Positions 25,863-38,200 of a stretch of 64,000 bases of DNA are shown here, one piece after another. The stretch lies in NCBI RefSeq assembly GCF_000189635.1, contig NW_002476552.1, forward strand, positions 62,001-126,000, read 5' to 3'. Source of the DNA: Tetrahymena thermophila SB210 (taxonomy: Eukaryota; Ciliophora; Oligohymenophorea; Hymenostomatida; Tetrahymenidae). The position numbers and the translations under genes were made by a program. The notes under the pieces are model-generated. The model saw only the letters and a program-made list of their open reading frames with translations, was not told the origin of the DNA and ran no database searches. Positions within the stretch are counted from its first letter, which is position 1, and the number at the start of each line of letters is the position of its first letter.

Positions 25863-28316
25863 TTTTGCTGTTAAAAATTAAGACATAAAATCTTTGTCTT
25901 ATTTATTTTATTAAATTACTTATTCTATCTTTTTTATTAATTGTATTTTTAAAAACTGAATAATTTTTTACCAATTCAAGGTAAAACTCAATAGGAAAAG
26001 ATGGGATAATAGCCTTAGCTAATCGTTTTACCTCTGATATCAAGTTCTCATATTTGGATTTAAATCTTTCGTAAAAATAGTTTGTTATTTATTTTTAATA
26101 ATTAAAATGATTGATTGATCAATAAAATATTTTCTCTATAATTTATTAATAAAATTTAAGATTTTCATTTATATTTAGTTACTAAATAATGTATAATATT
26201 TTTAAAGATCAAATAATATTGGAATAGAAGGCATTTCATACTTGGGTTCAGCTCTATCAAATTGCAAGAATCTCTCTAGCTTGAAACTGAAACTCTTGTA
26301 AATATAAATTTTAATGTTTAAAAATTATTATTATTTGCTTTGAAAGAACATCTAAAATTATAAAATAAAAATCCTAAGAAAGAATTTATAATAAAATTTT
26401 ATATTTCTATTTTGTCTAAAAATTTCTCTTATAATAATAATTTTTTATCTCAAATTAAAGTTTTAGCAAAATTAATGACGAAGATATAATTGGTTTTGCT
26501 TAAAACTTTGCAAAATGCCTTTCACTATCATCTTTGGATATTTATCTTGAGTATTACTTTTTCATTTATTTATTTTATTATTACAAAAACTTTAATTTTA
26601 AAACTTATAAATTTATTTATTGTTCTATTTTTGCTTTAAAATAATTTATAATATTATAACTAAAATAAGTCACAATTTAATTAAAGACTAAGGTGCATTA
26701 ACTTTATGTTCAGCTATATCAAATTTTAAAAGTCTCTCAGATTTAACAATAACCTTTATGTAAAAAGTTTTACCTTATTTGTATATTTATTTTTATAAAT
26801 TTAATTGATTAAAATAGGATAAAAAATACTTTTTTTTAATTTGAATAGCTTACATTTTTTAAAATAAACCTTTATTAATTTTAATAATAAATTGATTATT
26901 CGTAATTTAAATTAAAAGGTCAAATTAAATTAAAGGTGAGAATGCTAAGGAATTAGGTTAAGCTTTATCAAATTGCTGTAAACTTTAAAATTTAACAATT
27001 ATGCTATGGTAAAAAAATTCTGTTGATTAACATATCCTTCTATTTATTTATTTACTTATTAAATTTATGAAATTTGTTAATTATTAACATACAATTTCTA
27101 TTTCCTTCTTAGTATACTTACAATTCAAATAAAAATCTAAAAATAATAATTTTTTAGAACCAAAAAATAATGTTTTAAATTTTAAAAGTAGAAACGAGAT
27201 TGGAGATCTAGGAGTATCAGACTTAAGCTCTGGTTTATCCAACTGCTTGAGCCTCATAAATTTAAATCTTAATTTTGAGTAAAAGATGCTAAATAAAATA
27301 TTTTTATATTTTTATTTTGATTTACTAAAAAACTTTTTATAAACACAGTAGAAAGAAAACTACAATTTTTTCTTTTATTTTTACTTTTATTGTAAATGCA
27401 AAAATATTTTTATATAGAATTATAAGTTTATTTTAACCTGTTTCTTAGTTATCCTTACTTATATAAATTAAAGTATCATCTTTAAAAATATTTTTCAAGT
27501 GAAAATGAAATTGGCAATAATGGGTCATTAGATTTATGTTCTGGTTTAGCAAACTGTGTTAATTTAACAGATTTAACTCTTTCCTTTGAGTAATAATTAT
27601 TATTTTTTTAGTTTTGATTAAACATGAATCGAAGATATGACTAATTAATTTTCAAAAAAGTGAAATTTATTTTTTTACTAACTGATTTTTAGTTTTTAGT
27701 TTAATTTTATAGAGGTGATTCTATTTCTATTTTATAAAATGATGCGTTCATGCATATTAATTCATTTTATTTTTAAAAAAATAAAAAGGAATAATCAAAT
27801 TATTGATGAGGATGTAAATAAAATAGGTTTGTTTTTGTTGAATTGTGTTAAACTCTAAAATTTGACACTTTGGATAGAGTAAAGTTTTAATTAAATAATT
27901 CTAAATGTTATATATAATTTTTATTATTTAAATAACAAAGTTGCAACTAAATTAGTGATTAGGGTGCATTAAATTTATGTAATGCTATAGCAAAATGTAC
28001 TAATCTCTAAAATGCGATGCTTTAAATGAAGTAAAAATATGTCAAATTATTTTTAATAGTCAAATAAACGATTTTAATCAATATTTAAAATAAATTAATA
28101 AAATAATTTATTGAAAAATTGAAAATAAATAAATTATTAATTTATTTAAATTATCTTGATTTTTACTTGTTCTTTTCAAAAATTCGAAATAATAAATTAA
28201 TTATTTTTATCAAAATCAAAAGTTATAATGAAATCGATGAAGAAATTTATCAAAATTTGATGAAAAAATTAATAAAGGCTAAAAGATTAGTGAACGTATT
28301 GCTAAGTTGTTTCTGA
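23418..28316 (+). CDS. LRR-G: diverged plus-strand modular LRR gene, about 20 exons
   Basis: Start exon from 23418 (MLQKKKQFNNLQS), second exon near 23516-23571 (LSDYPNLSSEVYLSTLL), then about 17 exons of one LRR each, at roughly 23697, 23882, 24194, 24512, 24808, 25083, 25450, 25695, 25980, 26207, 26463, 26683, 26922, 27187, 27499, 27787 and 27950, and a last exon from about 28095 ending KAKRLVNVLLSCF, TGA at 28314-28316. Repeats follow the same pattern as LRR-A to F (for example NQIGEEGVKGLGTALVSC near 24810), donors are phase 2, and both the start and end cassettes are recognisably related to those of the other genes (MxQK...; KxxKAKRLV). The exons vary more in length and the introns are not repeated, so this is an older array. 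Probably a soluble LRR protein of about 500 residues; exact splice sites of several exons are approximate. Confidence 0.72.
24726..24757. repeat. (TCTA)n microsatellite in an LRR-G intron
   Basis: Eight tandem TCTA units within the intron before the exon near 24808. Confidence 0.85.
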
Positions 28317-28595
28317 TTTTCAAAAGATTTTTAATTAATTATGAAAAATATAGATAGATAGATTAATTTAAGTACCTATTAAAAATAAATAATTATTTTA
28401 TTTATCTTTAGTATAAAATAATCCCTCAATATTATCTCCTTATTTTATTGAATTGACAATATTTATAAATATAACAATAAATCTACTTATTATAAAGTTT
28501 ATTTTCGTGGATACAAAATAATATTAAATAAAACATATTATAAATAATTTTCAAATATTTTTTTTATTTGTCCTTTTTTCACCAACCTATATTTT

Positions 28596-31500
28596 TCATT
28601 AATATTTTATTTCTAATACAACTAATCTTTTTGATTTAATAAACTTTCTTTTTAGTTTCAATTTTTATGATTTATTGAATTGTTAGTCACTTTTAATATT
28701 AATTAAATAAATAAGATTAAATTTTAAATAAAAAGTTATCAAAAAAAATTTAATAGAAAAATTAATCAAATAAAAAGTTCAAAAAATTAATTAAATTGTT
28801 TTAAATACATTTTTATATTAAAAAATGGCATAATTTAAAATAAATAAACTACTTTTACAGTAGATGAAGTGTAAATTTTGTGAGATTAGCGCAGTTTATT
28901 AAACCAGAACTTAAACATGATGTACCTTCATCACCAATTTAATTTCTACTTTTTAAATATTGAAGAAAAAATATAGAGTCAATTAAAAAGTTAGTAGGAA
29001 AAAATATGAAATAATAAAAAAATAATTAATTAAAATAAAACAAATAGTTGAAAATTAAAAAATAAATGAGTTTAATTTTCAAAGAAAGAAAGAAAAAAAA
29101 CACAAGTAAAATAAATAAATCAATCAAAAGCTAATAGCAAATTAATTTTTATATTAAAAATGATATAATACAAGACAAGTAAGCTTTTTTTACCCAAACC
29201 AAAGTTCCAAATCTAAGAGATTAATGCATTTTCCTAACCCTTAATATAAGCCTAATACGCCTTCTAAACCAATTTAATTGCCACTTTTTAAATATTGAAG
29301 AAAAAATATATGCTTGATTATTTAGTTAGAAGGAAAAAATAAAGAAAAAATATGGTATAATAAGAAATGAATTAATTAATAATAAAAGCAAACCTAAATC
29401 AAAAAATTAGTTAAATTAACAAACTAATAAAGAAGAAGAAAAAATAAAAGCAGAAAAAAGAAAAATAAAAATAAATCAAATAAAAACTTAAATAAATTAT
29501 AAGAATTAGTTATAATATTTTAAATTCACTTTTATATTAAAAAATATCACAATCCAAAACAATTAAACAGCTTTTACTGTATGCCAAGAAACAAATTTGA
29601 AAGATTAGTGCACTTTCCTAAACCAAAACCTATACCTGATGCACCTTTATCGCCAATTTAATTTCCACTTTTTAAATATCGAACAAAAAATATAGACTTA
29701 ATTAATAAGTTAGAAGGAAAAAATGAAGAAAAAGTATGAATTTAATTAATTAATTGTAAAAACCAAAGCTAAAAATGAATTAAATTTACAAATTAAGAAA
29801 GAAAAACGCAAGCAAAATAAAAAAATAAATTAGTTGGTTAGCTATTAGCTTAAAATTCCTTTTTATATAAAAGTATCACAATCGAAAACAAAAAAATTGT
29901 GTTTACTGAAGTAAAAGTGTAAAATTTGAGAGATTAACACACTTTTCTAAGCAAGAAACTAATCCTGATGAACCTTCAGCACCAATTTAATTATCTCTTT
30001 TTAAAACATTGAAGAAAAAATATTAAATAAAAAGTTAAAAATGAAAAATGAGTTAAATAAGCAAATTAAAAAAGAAAGAAAAGAATAAGCTGAATAAAAA
30101 ATGTAAATAAATCAAATAAAAAGCAAATAAGTAAATTTAAAGTATAAGTTTTTTTATTTTTCCTTTTTCTTTATAAATAATAATATCATAAATAAAAACA
30201 AATAAACTGCTTTTTACTGAAGATAAATTTACAAATTTGAAAGATTAATCAAATTTTCAAAACAAGAACCTAAGCCTGATGCGCCTTCTTCACCAATTAA
30301 ATTCACACTTTTTAAATATTTAATAAAAAATTTTAGAGTTAATTAGTAATTTAAAAAGAAAAAATGAAATGAATTAAATAATTAATAATAAAAGAAAAAT
30401 TGAAAATTGAAAAAGGGAGGGATTGCTATTGCCATACATACATACATACATACATACATACATACATACAAAAAACAAACAAACAAAGAAGAAATAAAAA
30501 CCATAATAAGAATAAAAAAAATAAAAATAAATCAAATAAAAAGCAAATAAATAAATTAAATGAATTAGTAAATTAGTTATATTGTTCTTAATTAATTTTT
30601 TATATTTAAAATTATCACAACCCAAAGCAAAAAAATTAATTTTACTTAAGAAAAAGTGTCAAATTTGAGAGATTTGTGCATTTTCTTAAACCAGAACCTA
30701 AGCCTGATGCACCTTCAGCGCCGATTTAATTTCTACTTTTTTTTTAAATAGAAGAAAAAAATAGGCTTTATTAGTAAGTTAGAAGGAAAAAATGAAGAAA
30801 AAATATGAAATAATAAGTAATTAACTTATTAATAATAAAAGCAAAAGTTGAAAGTTAAAAAATGAGTTAAATTAATTTGAAGTAAGAAAAACACAAATAT
30901 CATAAAAAATTAAGGAAAATAAATCAATAAAAAGAAAGCTAAAAATTATATTTTAAGAATTAATTATATTGTTTTAAATAATTCATAAATATCACAACCC
31001 ACAATAAATTAACTGTTTTTACTTAAGATAAAGTTTCAAATTTGAGAGATTAGTGCAGTTTAATAAACCAGATACTAAGCCTGATGCACCTTCATCAGCA
31101 ATTTAATTAACTCTTTTTTAATTTTTGTAGAAAAAAAAGAGTTTATTAGTATGTTTGAAGAAAAAAATGAATAAAAAATATTAAATAATAACAAATTAAT
31201 TAAAGCAAAATGTTAAAATGAAAAAATGAGTTAAATTAACAATTTAGTTAATCATATTGCTTTAAATTCAATTTATATTATAAATTTATTATAATCCAAA
31301 TTAAATAAACTTTTTTTACTGAAGATCAAGAGTCAAATCTGAAAGGTTAATGCATTTTCCTAAACTAGAACCTAAGCCTGATGCACCTTCTGCACCAATT
31401 TAATTTTCACTAAAAAATTTTGAAGAAAAAATATAGTGTTAATAAGTTATCTAGTTAAAAAGAATAAATGAAAAAAAAATATAAATTAAGAAATTAATCA

Positions 31501-34500
31501 ATTAAAAATAAAATAAAAATATTAAAATGAAAAAATAAGTTTAATTAACAAAGAAAAAAAATAAACATAAGTAGAATAAAAAAAGTATCAAATAAAATGC
31601 TAAGAAAAATTTTAAAAGAGTTAGTAAGTTAAATTAATATCTCAATCCAAAACAGATAAACTGTTTTTACCTAAGAATAAGTGTCAAATTGGAGAGATTA
31701 GTGCAGTTTGCTAAACCAGAACCTAAGCTTGATATACCTTATGCTCCAATTTAATTTTTACTTTTTTAATATTGGTGAAATAAAATAGACTTAATTAGTT
31801 AGCTAGAAGGAAAAATTAAGAAAAAACATGAAATAATAAGAAATAATTGAATGAATGAATTTTTATTAAAAGCCAAAGCTTTAAATCACAAAATGAAATA
31901 AATACAAGCATAGAAATAAAAAAAAACACTAGCAGAATAAAAAATAAGAAAAAAAATAAATCAATTAAAAAGTTAATAAAAATTTTAAAGGAGCTAATGA
32001 ATGAGTTATATTGTGTTAAATTCATTTTTATATTCGAATATATCACAATCCAAAAAAGTGTTTTTACTAAAGATAAAGCGTCAAATTTGAGAAGTTAGTG
32101 CATTTTCCTAAACCAAAACCTAATCTAGATGCACCTTCATCGCCAATTTCATCTTTACTATTTAAATATTGAAGAAAAAAATATAAAGCTAATTAGTAGG
32201 AAAAAATAAAGTAAAAATAAAAAATAATAAGAAATGAATTTATCATAAAAACAATAAAGCCAAAATTAAAAATGAATCTAATTTACAAAGCAATAAAGAG
32301 AAAAAAAACGCAAGTATTAATAAAAAAAAGAAAAAAAGCGAATAAATATTTTAAAAGAGTAAGTTAAATTATTTTAAATTTATTTTCATATTTAGAAATA
32401 TCACAACCTAAAACAAATAAACAAACTGTTCTTACAGAAGATAAAGCGTCAAATTTGAGAGATTAGTGCAGTTTGCTAAATTAAAACCTAAGTCTGACAG
32501 ACCTTCTTCAGTAATTTAATTTTCACTTTTTAAATTTTTTTGAAAAAATATAGAGTTAATTAGTTAGATAAAAGGATAAAATATGAAATAAATGATAAGA
32601 AATGAATTTACTTAAAACAAAAGTAAAATTTGAAAATAAATGAAAAAATGAGTTATTAGCAAACAAACTAATAAAAAAAGAAAAAAACACAAGAAGAATT
32701 AAAAAATCAAATAAAAGCTAATAAATAAATTAAAAGAGTTAGTTAAATTGCTTTAAATTCATTTTTATATTAAACAATAACACAATCCAAAACAAATAAA
32801 CTGTTTTTACTAAAGTTAAAGTGTCAAATCGGAGAGATTATTACAATTTACTAAACCAGAACATAAGCCTAATACACCTTCTACACCAATTTCATTTCCA
32901 CTTTTTAAATATTAAAGTAAAAAATAGACATAGTTAGTTAGCTAGAAGGATAATAAATTTTAAATAATAAGAAAATAAGTAATGATTAGTAAAAATAAAA
33001 GTTGAAAAATAAAAAATTGAGTTAAATTATCAAAGAAATAAAGAAAGAAAGAAAAAAAATACAATCAGAATAATGAAAAAGAAAAATTAATCAAATAAAA
33101 AGCTCATAAATAAAAAAATTAAAAGAGTTAGATAAATTATTTGAAATTCATATTTATATTTATAAATATAATAATTTAAAATAAATAAACTGTTTTTACT
33201 GAATATGAAGTATCAACTTTGAGAGATTAGTGCACTTTCCTAAACCTGAACCTAAGCCTGATGCACCTTATGGGCCAATTTAATTTCTACTTTTATAAAA
33301 TTGAAACAAAAATTATGGTGTTAAATGTTAGCTATAAGGAAAAATGAAGAAAAAACATAAAATATTAAGAAATTAGTTTTTATTTTAAAAATAAAAACAA
33401 AAGTTTAAAATGAAAAAATGAGTTAAAGAGTGTTAAAAAAGATCTGCTAGTTGATAGTTTGTTTAATTTATAAATGAATGTATATAACTAATTCATTCAT
33501 TAAGTTAGGTATTAATATTCTTAAATGGTTTAAGGGAGGGAGTACCAAAAAAAATTTTTTTTTAGGCATCATAACAAGGTGAATTTTAAAGCAAAAAAAT
33601 TAGTTTTTTATAAAAAATTAAATAGCCTTTCTTTTTAATAAAATCACTGGTAGATCTATAAGATAAATTCTGACAAATTAAAATTAAAAAGCAAGAAGGC
33701 TAATTAGTTAGCATTAAAATTTCAATACCTGGATTGGCAATATTCAAAAATGTCAATTTATTAAAAAATTTTGTGTAAATAAACTATATATTTTTAGTAG
33801 ATATAATTTGAACAAAGTTTGTCCTTTAAATTACAATCTAAAACAAATAAAATATTTTTACTGAAGATAAAGTTCCAAATTTGAGAGATTAATGCATTTC
33901 CCTAAACCAGAACCTAAGCTTGATGCACCTTCATCACCAATTTATTTGTATCTTTTTAAATATGGTATTAATAAATATAGACTTAATTAAAAGGAAAAAA
34001 TGTAGAAAAAATATGAAATTATAAGAAATGAATTAAAGAAAAAATAGAAAATTAAAAATTAACTAACCAAAAAGAAAAAACACAAGCAGAATAAAAAAAG
34101 AAAATAAATTAAATAAAAAGTAAATAAATATTTTATAAGAAATAGCTATTTTGTTTTAAATTCATATTTATATTAAAAAATACCACAATCTAAAACAAAT
34201 AAAATATATTTACTCAAGGCATAGTGTCAAATTTGAGAGATTAGTGCACTATCCTAAACCAATACCTAAGCTTGATGCACCTTTATCACCAATTTGTTAG
34301 TAACTTTTTAAATATTGAAGAAAAGAAAAAAATGAAGAAAAATATGATATTATAAGATATAAAATAATTATTAACAGAAGAAAAAAAATAAGTAAATAAA
34401 AAAAATCTGTCATATTAAAATATTGAAGAAAAAATAATTATTTAATTAGTTATTTAGAAGGAAAAAATGATGAAAAAATAAGAAATTATACAGCTGGCCA

Positions 34501-34634
34501 ATAAAGATATCCTAATGTAATTAAAACGAAGAGTTTAAAAACTTTTTTTATTAGTAAAAATAATTATAAACAATATTAATAATAAAATAAATATTTACTT
34601 GATCTATATTATAAAAATAATTTTTCTTTATCAT
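28596..34634 (-). CDS. LRR-C: modular LRR gene with 15 repeat exons
   Basis: Start exon 34599-34634 (12 codons, MIKKNYFYNIDQ), second exon 34492-34541 (50 nt, FLNSSFQLHQDIFIGQL), 15 LRR exons of exactly 90 nt: 34214-34303, 33862-33951, 33200-33289, 32811-32900, 32436-32525, 32068-32157, 31671-31760, 31320-31409, 31023-31112, 30646-30735, 30218-30307, 29907-29996, 29578-29667, 29194-29283 and 28859-28948. The last exon is 28596-28689, ending KFIKSKRLVVLEIKYQ, TGA. The sum is 1530 nt, 509 residues, in frame throughout. Repeats are ribonuclease-inhibitor-like 30-mers. No signal peptide or membrane span. Introns are conserved with those of LRR-A, B and D, including the GAAGGAAAAAATGAAG block (plus strand). 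One intron (33290-33861) is enlarged by unrelated DNA. Confidence 0.88.
30432..30470. repeat. (CATA)n microsatellite in an LRR-C intron
   Basis: About nine CATA units followed by an A/C-rich run. It creates a spurious YVCM-repeat open frame on the minus strand. Confidence 0.9.
33428..33815. other. Unrelated insertion in an LRR-C intron
   Basis: The intron between LRR exons 33862-33951 and 33200-33289 contains roughly 380 bp that no sister intron has. It includes GGGAGGGAG near 33535, an A/T tract AAAAAAAATTTTTTTTT and no open frame. The flanks resume normal intron sequence. I see no clear terminal repeats. Confidence 0.6.
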
Positions 34635-35226
34635 TTATTTATTTTTTCTTAGAAAATATTGAAAAGCAATTTATGGAAATTTAATTAATTACAAGTTTTT
34701 AATAAATTAATTTATTTTTACATCAAATTAATTTGGATAAATGATGAAATAAATTTTTATAACAGTTATTAAATAAAACATAGGGGTGGGGGGAGGGGTC
34801 ATACTCATTTTTGAATGGAAATAAATTTAAAAACATTTTTGAATGAAATTATGTTTATCCTTATAATCAAATCATAGCTTAGTTAAAATTCCTAATATTA
34901 AAGAATTTACAATATTTACAAATATATAAAAAATAATAAACCTTCTATTTATAAGGTGTATTTATCTGATTATAAAATATTATTAAAAAAACATATTAAA
35001 ATATTCAAATATTTTATATTTATTTGTTATTTTTTCACCATTTTTATCATTTTCATATAGTTAAAATATTCTTATATTATAGAATTGACAATATTTATAA
35101 ATATAAAATTAATAATAAACCTTCTATTTATAAGGTTTATTTATTTGATTATTTTATATTATTAAAAAAACATATTATAATATTCAAATATTTTTGAATT
35201 TATTTGTTATTTTTTCACCATTTTTA
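34635..35226. other. Intergenic with a tandem duplication of about 177 bp
   Basis: Contains a G-rich cluster (GGGGTGGGGGGAGGGG, about 34783-34798) some 150 bp upstream of LRR-C, then two copies of a segment (about 34889-35057 and 35066-35234). Each copy includes AATAAACCTT-CTATTTAT-AAGGTTTATT, a 10-bp inverted repeat with an 8-nt loop (perfect in the second copy at about 35113, one mismatch in the first). The LRR-C 3' flank at about 28440-28600 holds a decayed version. Confidence 0.7.
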
Positions 35227-38200
35227 TCATTTTAATATTATTTGTAAGACAACTAATCTTTTTAATAAAAGATACTTGTTCTTTAAGTTCTATTATTATT
35301 TTTAATTGATTTAATTGTCCCTTTTAATATAAATTAGTATGAATTATTTAAAAAATAAATTGAATAAAATTTTAAAATAAAATATTAAATAAATATAAAA
35401 AAAAAGTTATCAAAAAAAATGAAAAAAAAAAATGAATCAAATAAAAAGCTAATATTATATATATTTAAAAAGTTATTTATCTTATTTTAAATTCATTTTT
35501 ATATTAAAAAATATAACAATCCAAAACAATTAAATTGTTTTTACCTTAGATCAAGTGTCAAATTTGAGAGATTAGTGCATTTTCCTAAGCCAAAACCTAA
35601 GTCTGATGCACCTTTATAGTCAATTTAATTTCCACTTTTAAATATTGAATTTAATAAATTATTTAGAAGGAAAAAATGAAGGAAAAATAGGAAATAATAA
35701 GAAATTAATTAATTAAAAATAAAAGCAAAAATTCAAAATGAAAAAATAATTTTAATTAACAAATAAAAAAAAAACATAAACAGAAAAAAAAAAAATAAAA
35801 TAAATCAAATAAAAAGCTAATAAATAAATAAATTAAAAGAATTAGTTAATAATATTGTTTCCTATTCATTTTTATATTCAAAAATATCTTAATCCAAAAG
35901 AAATAAACTATTTTTACACCAAATAAAGTGTCAAATTTAAGAGATTAGTGCATTTTCCTAAACCAGAACCTAAATCAGAAGCACCAATTGAACCAATTTA
36001 ATTGTAGCTTTTTAAATATTGAAGAAAATAAATTGAGTTAGTTAGTTAATTAGAAGGAAAAAATTGTAAATAATAAGAAATTAATTAATTAATCATAAAA
36101 GCAAAAGCTGATAATAAAAAATCACTTTAATTAATTTAATGAGTTAGTTATTTTGTTTTAAATTAATTTTGATATGAAAAACATCACAATTCAAAATAAA
36201 TAAACAGCTTTTACTTAAGATATACTGTTAAATTTATGAGATTAGTGCAGTTTACTAAACCAGAACTTAAGCATGATGCATCTTCATCACTAATTTAATT
36301 TTTTCTTTTTATATTTTGAAGAAAATATAGAGATTAGTTAGTTAGTTAGAAGAAAAATTTAATAAAGATATGAAATAATAAGAAACGAATTAGTTAATTA
36401 ATAATAAAAGAAAAAGTTGGTAATTAAAAAATGAGTTTAATTAACAAAGAAAGAAAGAAGAAAAAAAATATTTAATAAAAAAAAATTAATTAAATAAAAA
36501 GCTAAAAAGTATATTAAAAGAGTTAGTTGTTTTGTTTTAAATTCATTTTTTAAATAAAAAATATAAAATTCCAAAACAAATATTCTGTTTTTACTGAAGA
36601 TAAAGCGTCAAATTTGAAAGATTAGTGCATTTTGCTAAACAAGAACCAAAGCCTGATGTACCTTCTGCACCAATTTAATTATCTCTATTTAAATATTGAA
36701 GAAAAAAAAAGACTTAATTAGTGAGTTAGAAGGAAAAAATGAAGAAATAAATATGAAATAATTTATTAATAATAAAATTAAAAGTTAAAATTGAGTTAAA
36801 TTAACAATTAAAAGCTAATAAATAAATTTGAAGAATTAATTAGTTAGTTAGTTTTTTAATTTTAAATTCATTTTTATATGAATAATTATGATAACTCAAA
36901 ACAAATAAACTGTATTTACCCGAGCCAAAGAGTCAAATTTGAGAGATTAATGCATTTTCCTAAACCAAAATCTAAACCTGATGCATCACCAATTTAATTT
37001 GCACTATTTAAATATTGAAGAAAAATATAAACTAAATTAGTTGGTTAGAAGAAAAAAATGAAGAAAAAATATGAAATAATCAGAAATTAATTAATAATAA
37101 AAGAAAAGAAAAAGTTGAAAATGAAAAAATGAAAAAATGAAAATTAATTAAATATAAAGCTAACTAATAAATAAATTTAAAGAGTTATTTATATTGTTTT
37201 GGATTCATTGTAATATTAAAAAATATCATAATCAAAAGGAAATAAACTGTTTTTACTCAAGATAAAGTGTCAAATTTGAGAGATTAGTACACTTTCCTAA
37301 ACTAGAACATAAGCCTGATGCGCCTTTATCACCAATTTAATCTTCACTTTTTGAATTAATATAGAGTTTATTTGCTTGTTATTAGGAAAAAATGAAGAAA
37401 AATTGTAAAATAATAGGATATTAATTAAATAATTAATTAGTAAAGAAAGCAAAAGCGAAAATGAAGCATAGAAAAAAAAACACACATTCCAAATAAAAAA
37501 ATAAAGAAAAATAAATCAAATAAAAAGCTAACTAATAAAATAAAAGAGTTAGCTCTTTTGTTTTAAATTAATTTTTATAATAAAAAATATCACAATCCAA
37601 AACAAATAAACTATTTTTACTCAAGATAAAGTTCTAAATTTGAGAGATTAGTGTAGTTTGAGAAATATGAGCCTAAACCAGATGCACCTTCATCACCAAT
37701 TTAATTTTCTCTTTTAAAGTATTGAAGAAATTAACAGTTAGTTAGCTAATTAGTTAGTTTGCTTGCTTGCTTGAAGGAAAAAATGAAGAAATAATATGAA
37801 ATTATAAGAATTTAATTAGAAATAAAAAACAAAAGTTGAAAATGAAAAATGAGTTAACTTTACAAATAAAAAAACAAGCAAGCAAACAAAGGAAGAAAGA
37901 AAGAAAGAAAACAAAAGCAGAATAAAAAAAGAAAAATAAATCAAATAAAAAGCTAATTAATAAATTAAAAAGTTAGCTATTTTGTTTTAAATTCATTTTT
38001 ATATGAAAAATATCATAATCCAAAACAAATAAACTGTTTATACTGAAGATGTAGTGCCAAATTTTTGAGATTAGTGCATTTTTCTAAACAAGAACCCAGG
38101 ACTGATGCGCCTTCTGCACCAATTTAATTCCTACTTTTTAAATATTAAAGAAAAAATAAAGAGATAATTGAAAGGAAAAATGAATTAATTATAACAAATT

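Larger units (their letters stand above)
28859..34303 (-). repeat. Tandem exon-intron repeat array of LRR-C
   Basis: Fifteen units of about 300-390 bp, one with an expanded intron, each with one 90-nt LRR exon and a similar intron. Units are more diverged from each other than those of LRR-A, so this array is probably older. Confidence 0.88.

Noticed and set aside
30374..30625. Open frame on the minus strand with YVCM repeats
   Set aside because: It arises from the CATA microsatellite in an LRR-C intron and has no protein-like composition.
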